DNA of 10,181 nucleotides, taken from assembly GCA_017386965.1 (NCBI GenBank), contig JAFOGE010000103.1, positions 1-10,181 on the forward strand. Direction: 5' to 3'. This document shows, one piece after another, positions 1 to 5,463 of the stretch; within the stretch, counting starts at the first letter, position 1; each line of letters starts with the position of its first letter. The position numbers and the translations under genes were made by a program. The notes beneath the pieces are model-generated. The model made no database searches. It worked only from the letters and a program-made list of their open reading frames with translations, and was not told where the DNA came from. The stretch comes from Clostridia bacterium (lineage in GTDB: Bacteria > Bacillota > Clostridia > Oscillospirales > CAG-272).

Positions 1-10
1 CTGGCGTGGG

Positions 11-46
11 GGCTATGAAGCGCTCACGCGCTGTGCGTAGCCGCAT
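11..46. repeat. Isolated left copy of the ~40-bp hairpin repeat
   Basis: A single unit resembling those of the array at 207-398. It has a perfect 5-bp stem AGCGC/GCGCT (19-23 and 28-32) closing the tetraloop TCAC, followed by GTGCGTAGCCG. The preceding bases (GGCTATGAAG) look like the end of another unit, so the array may continue left of the window. The unit is separated from the main array by about 160 bp of other inverted repeats. Confidence 0.7.
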
Positions 47-69
47 AAAAATCAAACGCTTTCACTCCC

Positions 70-107
70 GCTTTTTCTTTTGCCCATGTAGGCCCAAAAG
101 AAAAAGC
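70..107. repeat. A/T-rich inverted repeat
   Basis: Perfect 12-bp arms GCTTTTTCTTTT (70-81) and AAAAGAAAAAGC (96-107) flank a 14-base centre containing GCC/GGC, which can add about three more pairs. One strand of each arm is nearly pure pyrimidine. No T-run follows the right arm on the plus strand (TTGGCAAAAAG), so it is a poor intrinsic terminator in that direction. It may be the edge of a small repetitive element inserted between copies of the 40-bp repeat. Confidence 0.7.
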
Positions 108-139
108 TTGGCAAAAAGAAAACGGCCGAGAGAATGTTT

Positions 140-197
140 CGCGCTCTGCGGAGCGCGACCAAGGCTGCGCGCCTTGGATGGGCGCCGCCTGGCGGCG
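140..197. repeat. Three adjacent GC-rich hairpins
   Basis: Three perfect inverted repeats follow each other with gaps of one and five bases. The first is CGCGCTC/GAGCGCG (140-146, 151-157) with loop TGCG. The second is CCAAGG/CCTTGG (159-164, 172-177) with a 7-base loop. The third is CGCCGC/GCGGCG (183-188, 192-197) with loop CTG. Such clusters are typical of repeated extragenic palindromes; no coding signal is apparent and the role is unknown. Confidence 0.75.
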
Positions 198-206
198 GGG
201 CTTTCG

Positions 207-398
207 CGTGCTCTCGCACGTCGCGCAGCCGGTTTGTCCCGCGAAAAACGTGCTCACGCACGTCGTGTAGCCGTGTGGTGCGGCGAAAGGCGCTCTCGCG
301 CGGTGCGTGGCCGTTTCGTTTCGCGAAAAGCGCTCTCGCGCGGTGCGTGGCCGTTTCGTTTGGTGAAACACCCTCTCGCACGGTAAATAGCCGCCTCG
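207..398. repeat. Tandem array of ~40-bp hairpin-bearing repeats
   Basis: Five units, with equivalent stem positions at about 207, 249, 290, 330 and 370, repeat at 40-42 bp. Each carries CTC(T/A)CGC, then a conserved GCCG block (G-T/C-G-N-R-GCCG), then usually a TTT...GAAA half. The CTC(T/A)CGC part forms a hairpin with a TCTC or TCAC loop. The arms differ between units yet still pair: CGTGC/GCACG (207-211/216-220), ACGTGC/GCACGT (248-253/258-263), GCGC/GCGC (290-293/298-301 and 330-333/338-341). A second small palindrome occurs in some units (TTTCGCGAAA at 319-328; GTTT/AAAC at 358-369). The copies at 291 and 331 are identical over about 31 bases; the last copy has lost its stem. A period of 40 is not a multiple of 3, which argues against repetitive coding sequence. 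Confidence 0.8.
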
Positions 399-441
399 CT
401 CTGCATTACACAATGCAAAAACGAGGCGGCTTCCTCTTTTT
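389..441 (+). terminator. Terminator-like hairpin facing right
   Basis: AGCCGCCTCG (389-398) pairs perfectly with CGAGGCGGCT (422-431). The loop contains a second perfect stem, TGCATT/AATGCA (402-407/412-417). TCCTC and then five Ts (437-441) follow on the plus strand, the order expected of an intrinsic terminator for rightward transcription. On the minus strand the hairpin lies just past tmk but is followed only by ATTTACC, so it would be a weaker stop for tmk. Its left arm is built from the GCCG block of the last 40-bp repeat. Confidence 0.6.
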
Positions 442-457
442 ATAGAAAATCGCTGAT

Positions 458-1096
458 TCAGATTCCCAGAAGCGGAGCAACCGTGCGGAAGATCTCCTCG
501 TGGACCTCCTCGGGCGTGCGCGCCGCATTCACGATCGCAATACGGTCGGTGTCGCGCAGGGCGTCAAACGCGGTCATAAACTGACGGCGTACCCGCTCCA
601 AGCGTTCCTCGTTCTCATAGATCTCATGCGTCACGCGGTTTCGGTTGATGCGCTCCATGCTCTGCGCAGGCGTCAGATCCAAAAACACACAAATATCGGG
701 GCGGCGAATCTCGGGACAGTTGATGTTCATATCCCGCACCCAGCCGGCATCGGTTTCGCTCCCCTGGTAGGCGAGCGAGGAATAGTAGTAACGATCGCAA
801 ATGACGTCGATCCCCTCCGCCAGCATCTTCTCAATGCCGTTGACAGGGTTGACGTTGTGAAAGACACGGTCAATGGTAAAGAGCGCCGCCATCTCGCAGG
901 CCGTCCGCTTGCTGACACCCGCCAGAGCATCGCGCAAAAGTCCGCCCGTGACCGATTCGGTCGGCTCTGCCGTGCGATGGACGCGGCGGCCCGCCCGTTG
1001 CAGACGTGCGGTCAAAAGCTCGATCTGCGTGGTCTTTCCCGCGCCGTCAATTCCCTCAAAGACGATAAAACGTCCACGCTCCGTTGTTTGTCCCAT
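458..1096 (-). CDS. tmk: Thymidylate (dTMP) kinase
   Basis: Predicted cytoplasmic P-loop kinase that phosphorylates dTMP to dTDP with ATP, an essential step of dTTP supply. The 212 residues are the usual family length. The Walker A loop FEGIDGAGKTT covers residues 13-23. The segment around residues 43-58 (AEPTES, then GGLLRDAL) matches the phosphate-binding region, here with EPT rather than the common EPGG. The DRY motif is at 101-103, within DRYYYSSLAYQG. An Arg-containing lid-like segment lies at about 151-165. I chose ATG 1096 over an upstream in-frame TTG at 1102 because GAGGAAG lies 7 bases before the ATG and almost touches the TTG. The gene starts 2 bases after the cysE stop, so the two are probably co-transcribed. 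Nucleotide and cysteine metabolism have no direct link, so the pairing looks like shared expression only. Confidence 0.95.
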   Translation of the reverse strand: MGQTTERGRFIVFEGIDGAGKTTQIELLTARLQRAGRRVHRTAEPTESVTGGLLRDALAGVSKRTACEMAALFTIDRVFHNVNPVNGIEKMLAEGIDVICDRYYYSSLAYQGSETDAGWVRDMNINCPEIRRPDICVFLDLTPAQSMERINRNRVTHEIYENEERLERVRRQFMTAFDALRDTDRIAIVNAARTPEEVHEEIFRTVAPLLGI

Positions 1097-1098
1097 GC

Positions 1099-1851
1099 TC
1101 AATCTTCCTCTTTTCTCAATTCTTCCGCCGGGGTTGCGGGTGCCTTGTCTGCCTCTGCCTCCAAGCGCTCAATCCGCTCCAGGATCCGCTGCAGCTCCTG
1201 CGCAACGGGGTCGGGAATATGGATCTGATCCAGATCGTTGCGGATGCGCTGTCCATCACGGCGTACCACCTTTGCAGGAATGCCGACCGCCGTACTGTTC
1301 TCGGGAACGGCGTGCAGAACCACCGCGTTGGCCGCGATCTTACTGTTCGAGCCGATGAAGACCGGCCCCAGCACCTTCGCTCCCGCACCGACCATAACAT
1401 TATCCCCCAGGGTGGGATGGCGTTTTCCAACGTCCTTGCCCGTTCCTCCCAGCGTCACGCCCTGGTAGATGGTGCAGTTGTCGCCGATCTCGGCGGTTTC
1501 GCCGATGACAACCCCCATGCCGTGGTCAATGAAGAATCCACGCCCGATGGTGGCGGCGGGATGGATCTCGATTCCCGTCATATGGCGGGAGGCCTGGCTC
1601 ACGGCACGCGCCGCGAAATAATGCTTGCCCTCGTAGAGCTTGTGCGCAATCCGGTGCGCCATGATCGCATGCACGCCGGAATACAGGAGCAGAATTTCCC
1701 CCGTGCTTCTCGCGGCAGGATCTCGCTCCTTGACCGCCTCGACTGTGTCCGAGATCTCCTCCTGCGCCCGCAGGATCGTCCTGGCAATCCCCTTTTCAGC
1801 ATCCCGGATGCCTCCGTAAATCTTCTTCCATGCCGTAATCACCTTTTCCAA
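1099..1851 (-). CDS. cysE: Serine O-acetyltransferase
   Basis: Predicted to make O-acetylserine from L-serine and acetyl-CoA, the first committed step of cysteine synthesis, in the cytoplasm. An N-terminal helical region (to about residue 75) is followed by a left-handed beta-helix of hexapeptide repeats (about 90-195). The latter includes EIHPAATIG, the catalytic Asp-His pair in GFFIDHGMGVVIGE, the VTLGGTGKDVGKRHPTLGD loop and VGIPAKVV. The C-terminal tail (about 35 residues) is charged and helical. Start choice: an upstream ATG (1869) gives 256 residues, but a perfect Shine-Dalgarno site GGAGG (1859-1863) lies inside that extension and sits 7 bases before TTG 1851. I therefore call the TTG start (250 residues). 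It is first gene of a unit with tmk and has its own sigma-A promoter. The CysE family is often inhibited by cysteine; nothing here tests that. Confidence 0.94.
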   Translation of the reverse strand: MEKVITAWKKIYGGIRDAEKGIARTILRAQEEISDTVEAVKERDPAARSTGEILLLYSGVHAIMAHRIAHKLYEGKHYFAARAVSQASRHMTGIEIHPAATIGRGFFIDHGMGVVIGETAEIGDNCTIYQGVTLGGTGKDVGKRHPTLGDNVMVGAGAKVLGPVFIGSNSKIAANAVVLHAVPENSTAVGIPAKVVRRDGQRIRNDLDQIHIPDPVAQELQRILERIERLEAEADKAPATPAEELRKEED

Positions 1852-1863
1852 AACCACACCTCC
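1849..1863 (-). promoter_or_regulatory. Strong ribosome binding site fixing a TTG start for cysE
   Basis: On the minus strand GGAGGTG is followed by TGGTT and then TTG (1851-1849). The 7-base gap from GGAGG to TTG is ideal. The alternative ATG at 1869 has no purine-rich site upstream (GTAAAGCGC). Confidence 0.75.
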
Positions 1864-1888
1864 GGCCATGCGCTTTACGTACTATTCT

Positions 1889-1917
1889 ATTATACACACT
1901 TTTGGCGTGTTTGTAAA
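1889..1917 (-). promoter_or_regulatory. Sigma-A promoter of cysE-tmk
   Basis: On the minus strand, TTTACA (1917-1912), a 17-bp spacer and a perfect TATAAT (1894-1889). Transcription would start near 1882, leaving a leader of about 30 nt before the TTG start. It lies back to back with the response-regulator promoter; the two -35 boxes are 16 bp apart. Confidence 0.85.
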
Positions 1918-1933
1918 TAGATTTTTTCGTTTG

Positions 1934-1965
1934 TTGACATTTGGTTCATATTTATATAGTATGAT
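1934..1965 (+). promoter_or_regulatory. Promoter of the two-component system
   Basis: Perfect -35 TTGACA at 1934-1939. The -10 box is less certain: TAGTAT at 1957-1962 gives a 17-bp spacer, while TATAGT (1955) and TATGAT (1960) give 15 and 20. Downstream, AAGGAAG precedes ATG 1996 by 8 bases as the ribosome binding site. Autoregulation by the response regulator is common in the family, but I see no obvious direct-repeat operator. Confidence 0.7.
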
Positions 1966-1995
1966 AAAAGACGAAAAAGGAAAGGAAGTGACACA

Positions 1996-2670
1996 ATGTT
2001 TCAGATCCTGGTCGTTGAGGATGACAAAAACGCACGCCGCTTGATGGAGGCCGTGCTAACGCGCTACGGCTACAATCCCATTACCGCCTGCGATGGCGTT
2101 GAGGCGCTGGAGATCATGGACCGCAAGCACGTGGACCTGATCATTCTGGACGTGATGATGCCACGCATGGACGGCTATGAGTTTACCAACACCCTTCGCT
2201 CTGCGGGATGCTCCATCCCAATCCTGATGGTAACGGCGCGCGATACCCAGAATGATAAAAAGCGCGGCTTCATCATCGGGGCAGACGACTATATGGTCAA
2301 GCCCGTGGACGAGGAGGAAATGATCCTACGCATCGCCGCCCTGCTCCGTCGCTCGCAGATCGCGGGAGAGCGCAAGCTCACGGTTGGGCAGACCACACTC
2401 TTTTACGATTCCCTTTCCATCAAGACACCAAAGGGACTGATGGAGCTGCCGCAGAAGGAATTCCTTCTGCTCTTTAAGCTTCTCTCCTACCCCAATAAGA
2501 TCTACACGCGCCGTCAGCTGATGGACGAGATCTGGGATATGGACAGTGAGAGCGACGAGCGCACGGTGGACGTACACGTCAGCCGCGTGCGGGAGCGCTT
2601 CCGCGAAAACACCGACTTTGAGATCATCACGGTGCGCGGGCTTGGCTACAAGGCGGTTCCCAAGAAATGA
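1996..2670 (+). CDS. OmpR/PhoB-family response regulator
   Basis: A DNA-binding transcription factor switched by phosphorylation from the partner kinase encoded next. It has 224 residues, normal for the family. The receiver domain (about 1-118) has the acidic pair E8/D9, the phospho-acceptor D52 in IILDVMMPRMDG, the switch Thr T80 in LMVTARD and the conserved Lys K102 in DDYMVKPVD. The C-terminal winged-helix domain (about 125-222) shows the family pattern LPQKEFLLLFKLL, YTRRQLMDEIW, RTVDVHVSRVRERF and the closing VRGLGYKA. All key residues are intact. The stop codon overlaps the start of the kinase gene by 4 bases (ATGA), so the two are translationally coupled. Regulated genes cannot be told from sequence; the divergent cysE-tmk unit is a neighbour but not a demonstrated target. 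Confidence 0.95.
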   Translation: MFQILVVEDDKNARRLMEAVLTRYGYNPITACDGVEALEIMDRKHVDLIILDVMMPRMDGYEFTNTLRSAGCSIPILMVTARDTQNDKKRGFIIGADDYMVKPVDEEEMILRIAALLRRSQIAGERKLTVGQTTLFYDSLSIKTPKGLMELPQKEFLLLFKLLSYPNKIYTRRQLMDEIWDMDSESDERTVDVHVSRVRERFRENTDFEIITVRGLGYKAVPKK

Positions 2671-3788
2671 AGTCCTTGAAGAAAGAAAGAAAGCGGGAGA
2701 AGGCCGAAAACAAGCAAAGCTGGGACAAGATCCGCTACTACAACACCCTGCGCTGGCGGTTGACCCTATTCGTCTTCTTCATGATCATGGCATCGGGATT
2801 CTTGACGATCCTGATCTCCCTTCTGATACTCCTGCTCTTTGGAGCAACGCCCTTGGTTCTCTGGATCGTCCTCAATCCGGTGTTCCTCTCCATCGTCCTG
2901 CTCCTGATCTGCGCCCTGATCGCAACGCTCCTGACGGGCTTCCTCGGCAAATACTACCTCCGCCCGATCAAGGCAGTCAGCGAGGCCACCAAGGAGGTGC
3001 GGAACGGAAACTATAAAATACAGGTTCGCAATCCCGACGAAAGCAAGACCGAGATGGGCGAATTGATCGACAATTTTAACAGCATGGTGCGCGAATTGGA
3101 CGGCATTGAGCTCTTCCGCTCGGATTTCGTCAACAATTTCTCGCATGAGTTCAAGACGCCGATCGTATCCATCCGCGGCTTTGCGAAGGAGCTTCAGCTG
3201 GGAAACCTGACGGAGGAGCAACGCCTGGAATATGCCAAAATCATTGCGGAGGAATCCGACCGGCTGGCAAAGCTGGCATCCGACGTGCTGGAGCTTTCCA
3301 AACTGGAGAACCAGCAGATCGTTGGGGAACGAACAACCTTTTATCTGGACGAGCAGCTGCGCCAGTGCATCCTTCTCCAAGAGCCTCTCTGGACTGCAAA
3401 GAACATTGATATGCAGCCGGAGCTGCCCGAGGTACGCTTCTGCTTTAACGAGGAGATGCTCTCTCACGTCTGGACGAATCTGATCAGCAACGCCATCAAA
3501 TTTACCCCTCACGGCGGGTATATCCGCATCCTCCTGACCGAGGATGAGCAGGAGATCGCGGTCCGTATTGAGGATAGCGGTATCGGAATGACAAAGGAAG
3601 TACAAGCGCACATTTTTGAAAAATTCTATCAGGCCGATCCCTCACATCACCAAAAAGGCTACGGAATCGGTCTTTCGATGGTGGACCGCATCGTCCGCCT
3701 GGCGAACGGAAGCATTCTGGTCGAGAGCGAGCCCGACGTCGGTACGGCCTTCACCGTCCGCCTTCCGAAAAGCCGAAGCCACTCCTGA
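2667..3788 (+). CDS. Sensor histidine kinase with a very short external loop
   Basis: Membrane sensor kinase, partner of the upstream regulator. A basic N-terminal tail (about 1-30) leads to two hydrophobic helices (about 32-58 and 64-91) joined by only a few residues, so there is no real extracytoplasmic domain. This is the layout of intramembrane-sensing kinases. A HAMP linker follows (about 92-144). The HisKA helix carries phospho-acceptor H160 in NNFSHEFKTPIVS. The ATPase domain has the N box (NLISNAIKFTP, 271-281), the DSGIGM box (303-308), the F box (IFEKFYQAD) and the glycine box KGYGIGLSMV (330-339). All catalytic motifs are intact at 373 residues. The gene starts inside the regulator's stop codon with no good ribosome binding site of its own. 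The stimulus is unknown; short-loop kinases often respond to membrane stress, antimicrobial peptides or partner membrane proteins. Confidence 0.94.
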   Translation: MKSLKKERKREKAENKQSWDKIRYYNTLRWRLTLFVFFMIMASGFLTILISLLILLLFGATPLVLWIVLNPVFLSIVLLLICALIATLLTGFLGKYYLRPIKAVSEATKEVRNGNYKIQVRNPDESKTEMGELIDNFNSMVRELDGIELFRSDFVNNFSHEFKTPIVSIRGFAKELQLGNLTEEQRLEYAKIIAEESDRLAKLASDVLELSKLENQQIVGERTTFYLDEQLRQCILLQEPLWTAKNIDMQPELPEVRFCFNEEMLSHVWTNLISNAIKFTPHGGYIRILLTEDEQEIAVRIEDSGIGMTKEVQAHIFEKFYQADPSHHQKGYGIGLSMVDRIVRLANGSILVESEPDVGTAFTVRLPKSRSHS

Positions 3789-3855
3789 AAACGGACAAAA
3801 AAGCAGAGGCGCATCCCACGGAAGGAAGCGCTCCGCGGACGGCGCTTTCCATAAC

Positions 3856-3905
3856 AAAGAGAACCCCCGACAGACGTTGAATCGTCTGTCGGGGGTTCTC
3901 TTTTT
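3856..3905. terminator. Perfect bidirectional intrinsic terminator
   Basis: A perfect 21-bp inverted repeat (3856-3876 and 3883-3903) closes a 6-base loop TTGAAT. The stem has a GC-rich core CCCCCG/CGGGGG and A/T ends that give a T-run in both directions (3901-3905 on plus; the complement of 3856-3858 on minus). It separates the rightward kinase gene from the convergent PAP2-like gene and can serve both. A weaker hairpin (AAGCGC 3826-3831 with GCGCTT 3842-3847) precedes it. Confidence 0.93.
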
Positions 3906-3922
3906 GTGATGTGGAGGATGGT

Positions 3923-4582
3923 TTAGGCATCCCCCGCTGCGAGGCCGCTGACAGAGGCATACAGCAGGACCATCCCGCTACTGAAGAAAATACCTCCGAG
4001 AATATCGGTCGCCCAATGCACACCCGATAACAGTCTGCCGATGACCATAAAGGCAATGAACGCAACAATGGCAAGCGTTCCCAACCGTCGGAATGCATTC
4101 TTTTTTATGCGTGCGCGGAGCTGCATCATCGCCGTAGGCATCACGCACAGGACCAGCACCGTGGTGGAGGACGGATAGGAGGGCTCCAAGAATCCGTTGA
4201 TCAGCACGGGGCGGTAGTTGATCACAAGGATCTCAAAGAGAACGTACACCGCCATTACGAGGACATAAAAGCCTCCGAGCAGCAGGATGCTTCGGTCCAC
4301 CTTGCGCAAAGCCTTTCGCTTTCCCCATTGTACCGCTCCGAAAACGGCAAAGCCAAACGCCACAGCGATCGGTACAAGGCCGAGCCAATCCGTCACCGTG
4401 TATAGTGTCATATTTCCCCCCGTGAGTCGGTGAACGCTCTCGTTCAGCGCGGCAAATCCAACGGCGGATCCCTGTGGGCCGATGGCTCGGACGTCCACAA
4501 AGTAAACGGAAACCGTCCATAGCACAAACGCCAAAAGCATTCCCACCCCTGCCCAAAACAATCTTCTGCTTTTCTTTTTCAT
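3923..4582 (-). CDS. PAP2-like membrane protein with degenerate catalytic motifs
   Basis: Polytopic membrane protein of 219 residues with about six hydrophobic segments (roughly 8-29, 65-86, 99-122, 138-155, 165-182, 192-214). The PAP2/lipid phosphatase layout is recognisable but altered. Motif 1 (K-x6-RP) reads E117-x6-RP (124-125). Motif 2, normally PSGH, reads YPSSTT (136-141), so its His is replaced by Thr. Motif 3 keeps R183, the nucleophile-type H189 in SGVHW and D193 (normally SR-x5-H-x3-D; here GR-x5-H-x3-D). Active relatives dephosphorylate lipids such as phosphatidate, undecaprenyl diphosphate or phosphatidylglycerol phosphate at the membrane. Activity here is doubtful or altered. 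The start ATG is preceded by AAGGAAGG and GAAGGA. It lies 108 bp downstream of the XRE regulator on the same strand. Confidence 0.85.
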   Translation of the reverse strand: MKKKSRRLFWAGVGMLLAFVLWTVSVYFVDVRAIGPQGSAVGFAALNESVHRLTGGNMTLYTVTDWLGLVPIAVAFGFAVFGAVQWGKRKALRKVDRSILLLGGFYVLVMAVYVLFEILVINYRPVLINGFLEPSYPSSTTVLVLCVMPTAMMQLRARIKKNAFRRLGTLAIVAFIAFMVIGRLLSGVHWATDILGGIFFSSGMVLLYASVSGLAAGDA

Positions 4583-4627
4583 AATTCCTTCGCCTTCCTT
4601 TTTGTGTATTGGCTCGCGCCAAGCTAC

Positions 4628-4656
4628 AGTTTAGCGGAAGGAATCGAGAAAAGCAA
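4628..4656 (-). promoter_or_regulatory. Possible promoter of the PAP2-like gene
   Basis: On the minus strand TTGCTT (4656-4651), a 17-bp spacer and TAAACT (4633-4628). Both boxes match the sigma-A consensus only partly, but spacing and position (about 45 bp before the start codon) fit. The gene might instead be read from an XRE promoter. Confidence 0.35.
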
Positions 4657-4666
4657 GAAACGGCTC

Positions 4667-4680
4667 GTCACAGGCGTGAC
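4667..4680. repeat. Small palindrome between XRE and PAP2-like genes
   Basis: GTCAC-AGGC-GTGAC, a 5-bp perfect inverted repeat around 4 bases, about 10 bp upstream of the putative -35 box of the PAP2-like gene. Its size and place suit an operator for a dimeric regulator, possibly the XRE protein encoded beside it, but no second copy is seen upstream of the XRE gene. Confidence 0.4.
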
Positions 4681-4690
4681 ACGATTCGTA

Positions 4691-5296
4691 TCATTGCCGT
4701 TTGATTTGCAAAAAGGCCTTCAGAACGAACAAGACGAACGCAAACGCAGCGGCATACGGCTGCGAGCTGATCACGAGGAGCAGCACCAAAAATGCTCCAA
4801 GGGTGAGTGATGCCGCCGTTTTGCCTTTTTTCCAAAGCTTCCCTTGACAGTTTTGCAAGGCAAGCGTGAGCATTCCCAGAACGGCCATTGCGATGACGAA
4901 GGAAAGGAAGGTGATTTTCAAATAGGGCTGCACGCCGTCCAGCGCAAGGAGGGACACGCTTTGAACGCTTTCCCCTACCCGCTCTGCGAAAAACGGAAGG
5001 AAAAGAAGCATTGCAATACTGCCATCCAGGAATCCGTACACCAAATCGCGAACATGCGTTTCCCTTCGTTTGTTCTCCTCCTCGGCGATCGTCAGCACCT
5101 CGCCGGTCGAGAGTAGCTCGTCAACCGTCACGGAAAAGAATGCCGCAATCGCTTTTAGGGATTCGATATTCGGATACCCTCTGCCCGATTCCCACTTTGA
5201 GATTGCCGTTCGGGACACGTAAAGGTGTGCCGCAAGCTCTTCTTGCGTCAGTCCTTTTTTCTTTCTTAATTCTTGAAGCCTTTCATGAAATTCCAT
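4691..5296 (-). CDS. XRE-family regulator with a C-terminal membrane domain
   Basis: A 201-residue protein with an N-terminal helix-turn-helix of the XRE/Cro type (about 6-62: LQELRKKKGLTQEELA, then VSRTAISKWESGRGYP, then LKAIAAFFSVTVDELLS). A short linker (about 64-82) and about four hydrophobic segments (84-104, 128-148, 160-177, 181-197) follow. Such proteins are common in Bacillota and are thought to tether a DNA-binding domain to the membrane; their ligands are mostly unknown. I chose ATG 5296 rather than the GTG at 5305. The downstream start gives the usual family N-terminus (MEFHERLQELRK), and the only Shine-Dalgarno-like bases (AGGT) lie too close to the GTG. They are about 12 bases from the ATG, so the ribosome binding site is modest. 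The PAP2-like gene downstream may be its target or an operon partner. Confidence 0.88.
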   Translation of the reverse strand: MEFHERLQELRKKKGLTQEELAAHLYVSRTAISKWESGRGYPNIESLKAIAAFFSVTVDELLSTGEVLTIAEEENKRRETHVRDLVYGFLDGSIAMLLFLPFFAERVGESVQSVSLLALDGVQPYLKITFLSFVIAMAVLGMLTLALQNCQGKLWKKGKTAASLTLGAFLVLLLVISSQPYAAAFAFVLFVLKAFLQIKRQ

Positions 5297-5344
5297 ACGA
5301 TACACTTACCTGCAATTTTGGATTGCTCCTTCTGTTTGATCAAC

Positions 5345-5414
5345 GGCTTTCGCCTCTGCCCCTTTGCAAGGGAGGCCTTGCTCCCAGCGCCAAGGAGCGC
5401 CTTTTTGAAAGGGG
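5345..5414. repeat. Intergenic imperfect inverted-repeat element
   Basis: CCCCTTT (5359-5365) and AAAGGGG (5408-5414) form the base, and CCTTG (5376-5380) and CAAGG (5391-5395) an inner stem of one long imperfect hairpin. Alternative small stems are present: GGGAG/CTCCC at 5370-5374/5381-5385 and GCGC/GCGC around CAAGGA. At 5345-5354 the minus strand reads GGC-GAAA-GCC, a mini-hairpin with a GNRA-type tetraloop. The segment resembles dispersed extragenic palindromes of Clostridia; its function is unknown. Confidence 0.55.
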
Positions 5415-5445
5415 TGAGCCAAGCACAATGGCTTGACTCACCCCT
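5410..5445 (-). terminator. Hairpin downstream of the large surface-protein gene
   Basis: Arms 5410-5424 and 5431-5445 pair over 15 positions with one mismatch (AGGGGTGAG-CCAAGC against GCTTGACTCACCCCT) around loop ACAATG. It lies 18 bp past the stop codon of the gene at 5464-8613. On the minus strand only three Ts follow the stem, so it is an imperfect intrinsic terminator. Bases 5410-5414 are shared with the neighbouring element, so the two hairpins exclude each other. Confidence 0.6.
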
Positions 5446-5463
5446 CGGTGTTACGAATTTAGA

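Noticed and set aside
207..398. Possible CRISPR array because of regular 40-bp spacing.
   Set aside because: The whole unit repeats with gradual divergence; there are no conserved repeats alternating with unique spacers, and no cas genes are nearby.
6..445. Arg/Ala-rich open frames on both strands over the left repeat block.
   Set aside because: They arise from GC-rich palindromic repeats with a 40-bp period, which is not a multiple of 3. There is no consistent protein repeat, no ribosome binding site and overlapping frames on both strands.
500..1920. Long plus-strand frames across tmk and cysE.
   Set aside because: Antisense shadows of two well-recognised enzymes; no start signals or domains.
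2766..3611. Plus-size antisense frame (281 codons) across the histidine kinase gene.
   Set aside because: Shadow of a clearly coding kinase gene whose catalytic motifs are all intact.
3616..4098. Two opposing frames that end in nearly the same peptide (NPRQT...RLSGVLF).
   Set aside because: The similarity is produced by the perfect palindrome of the terminator at 3856-3903 being read on both strands, not by related genes.
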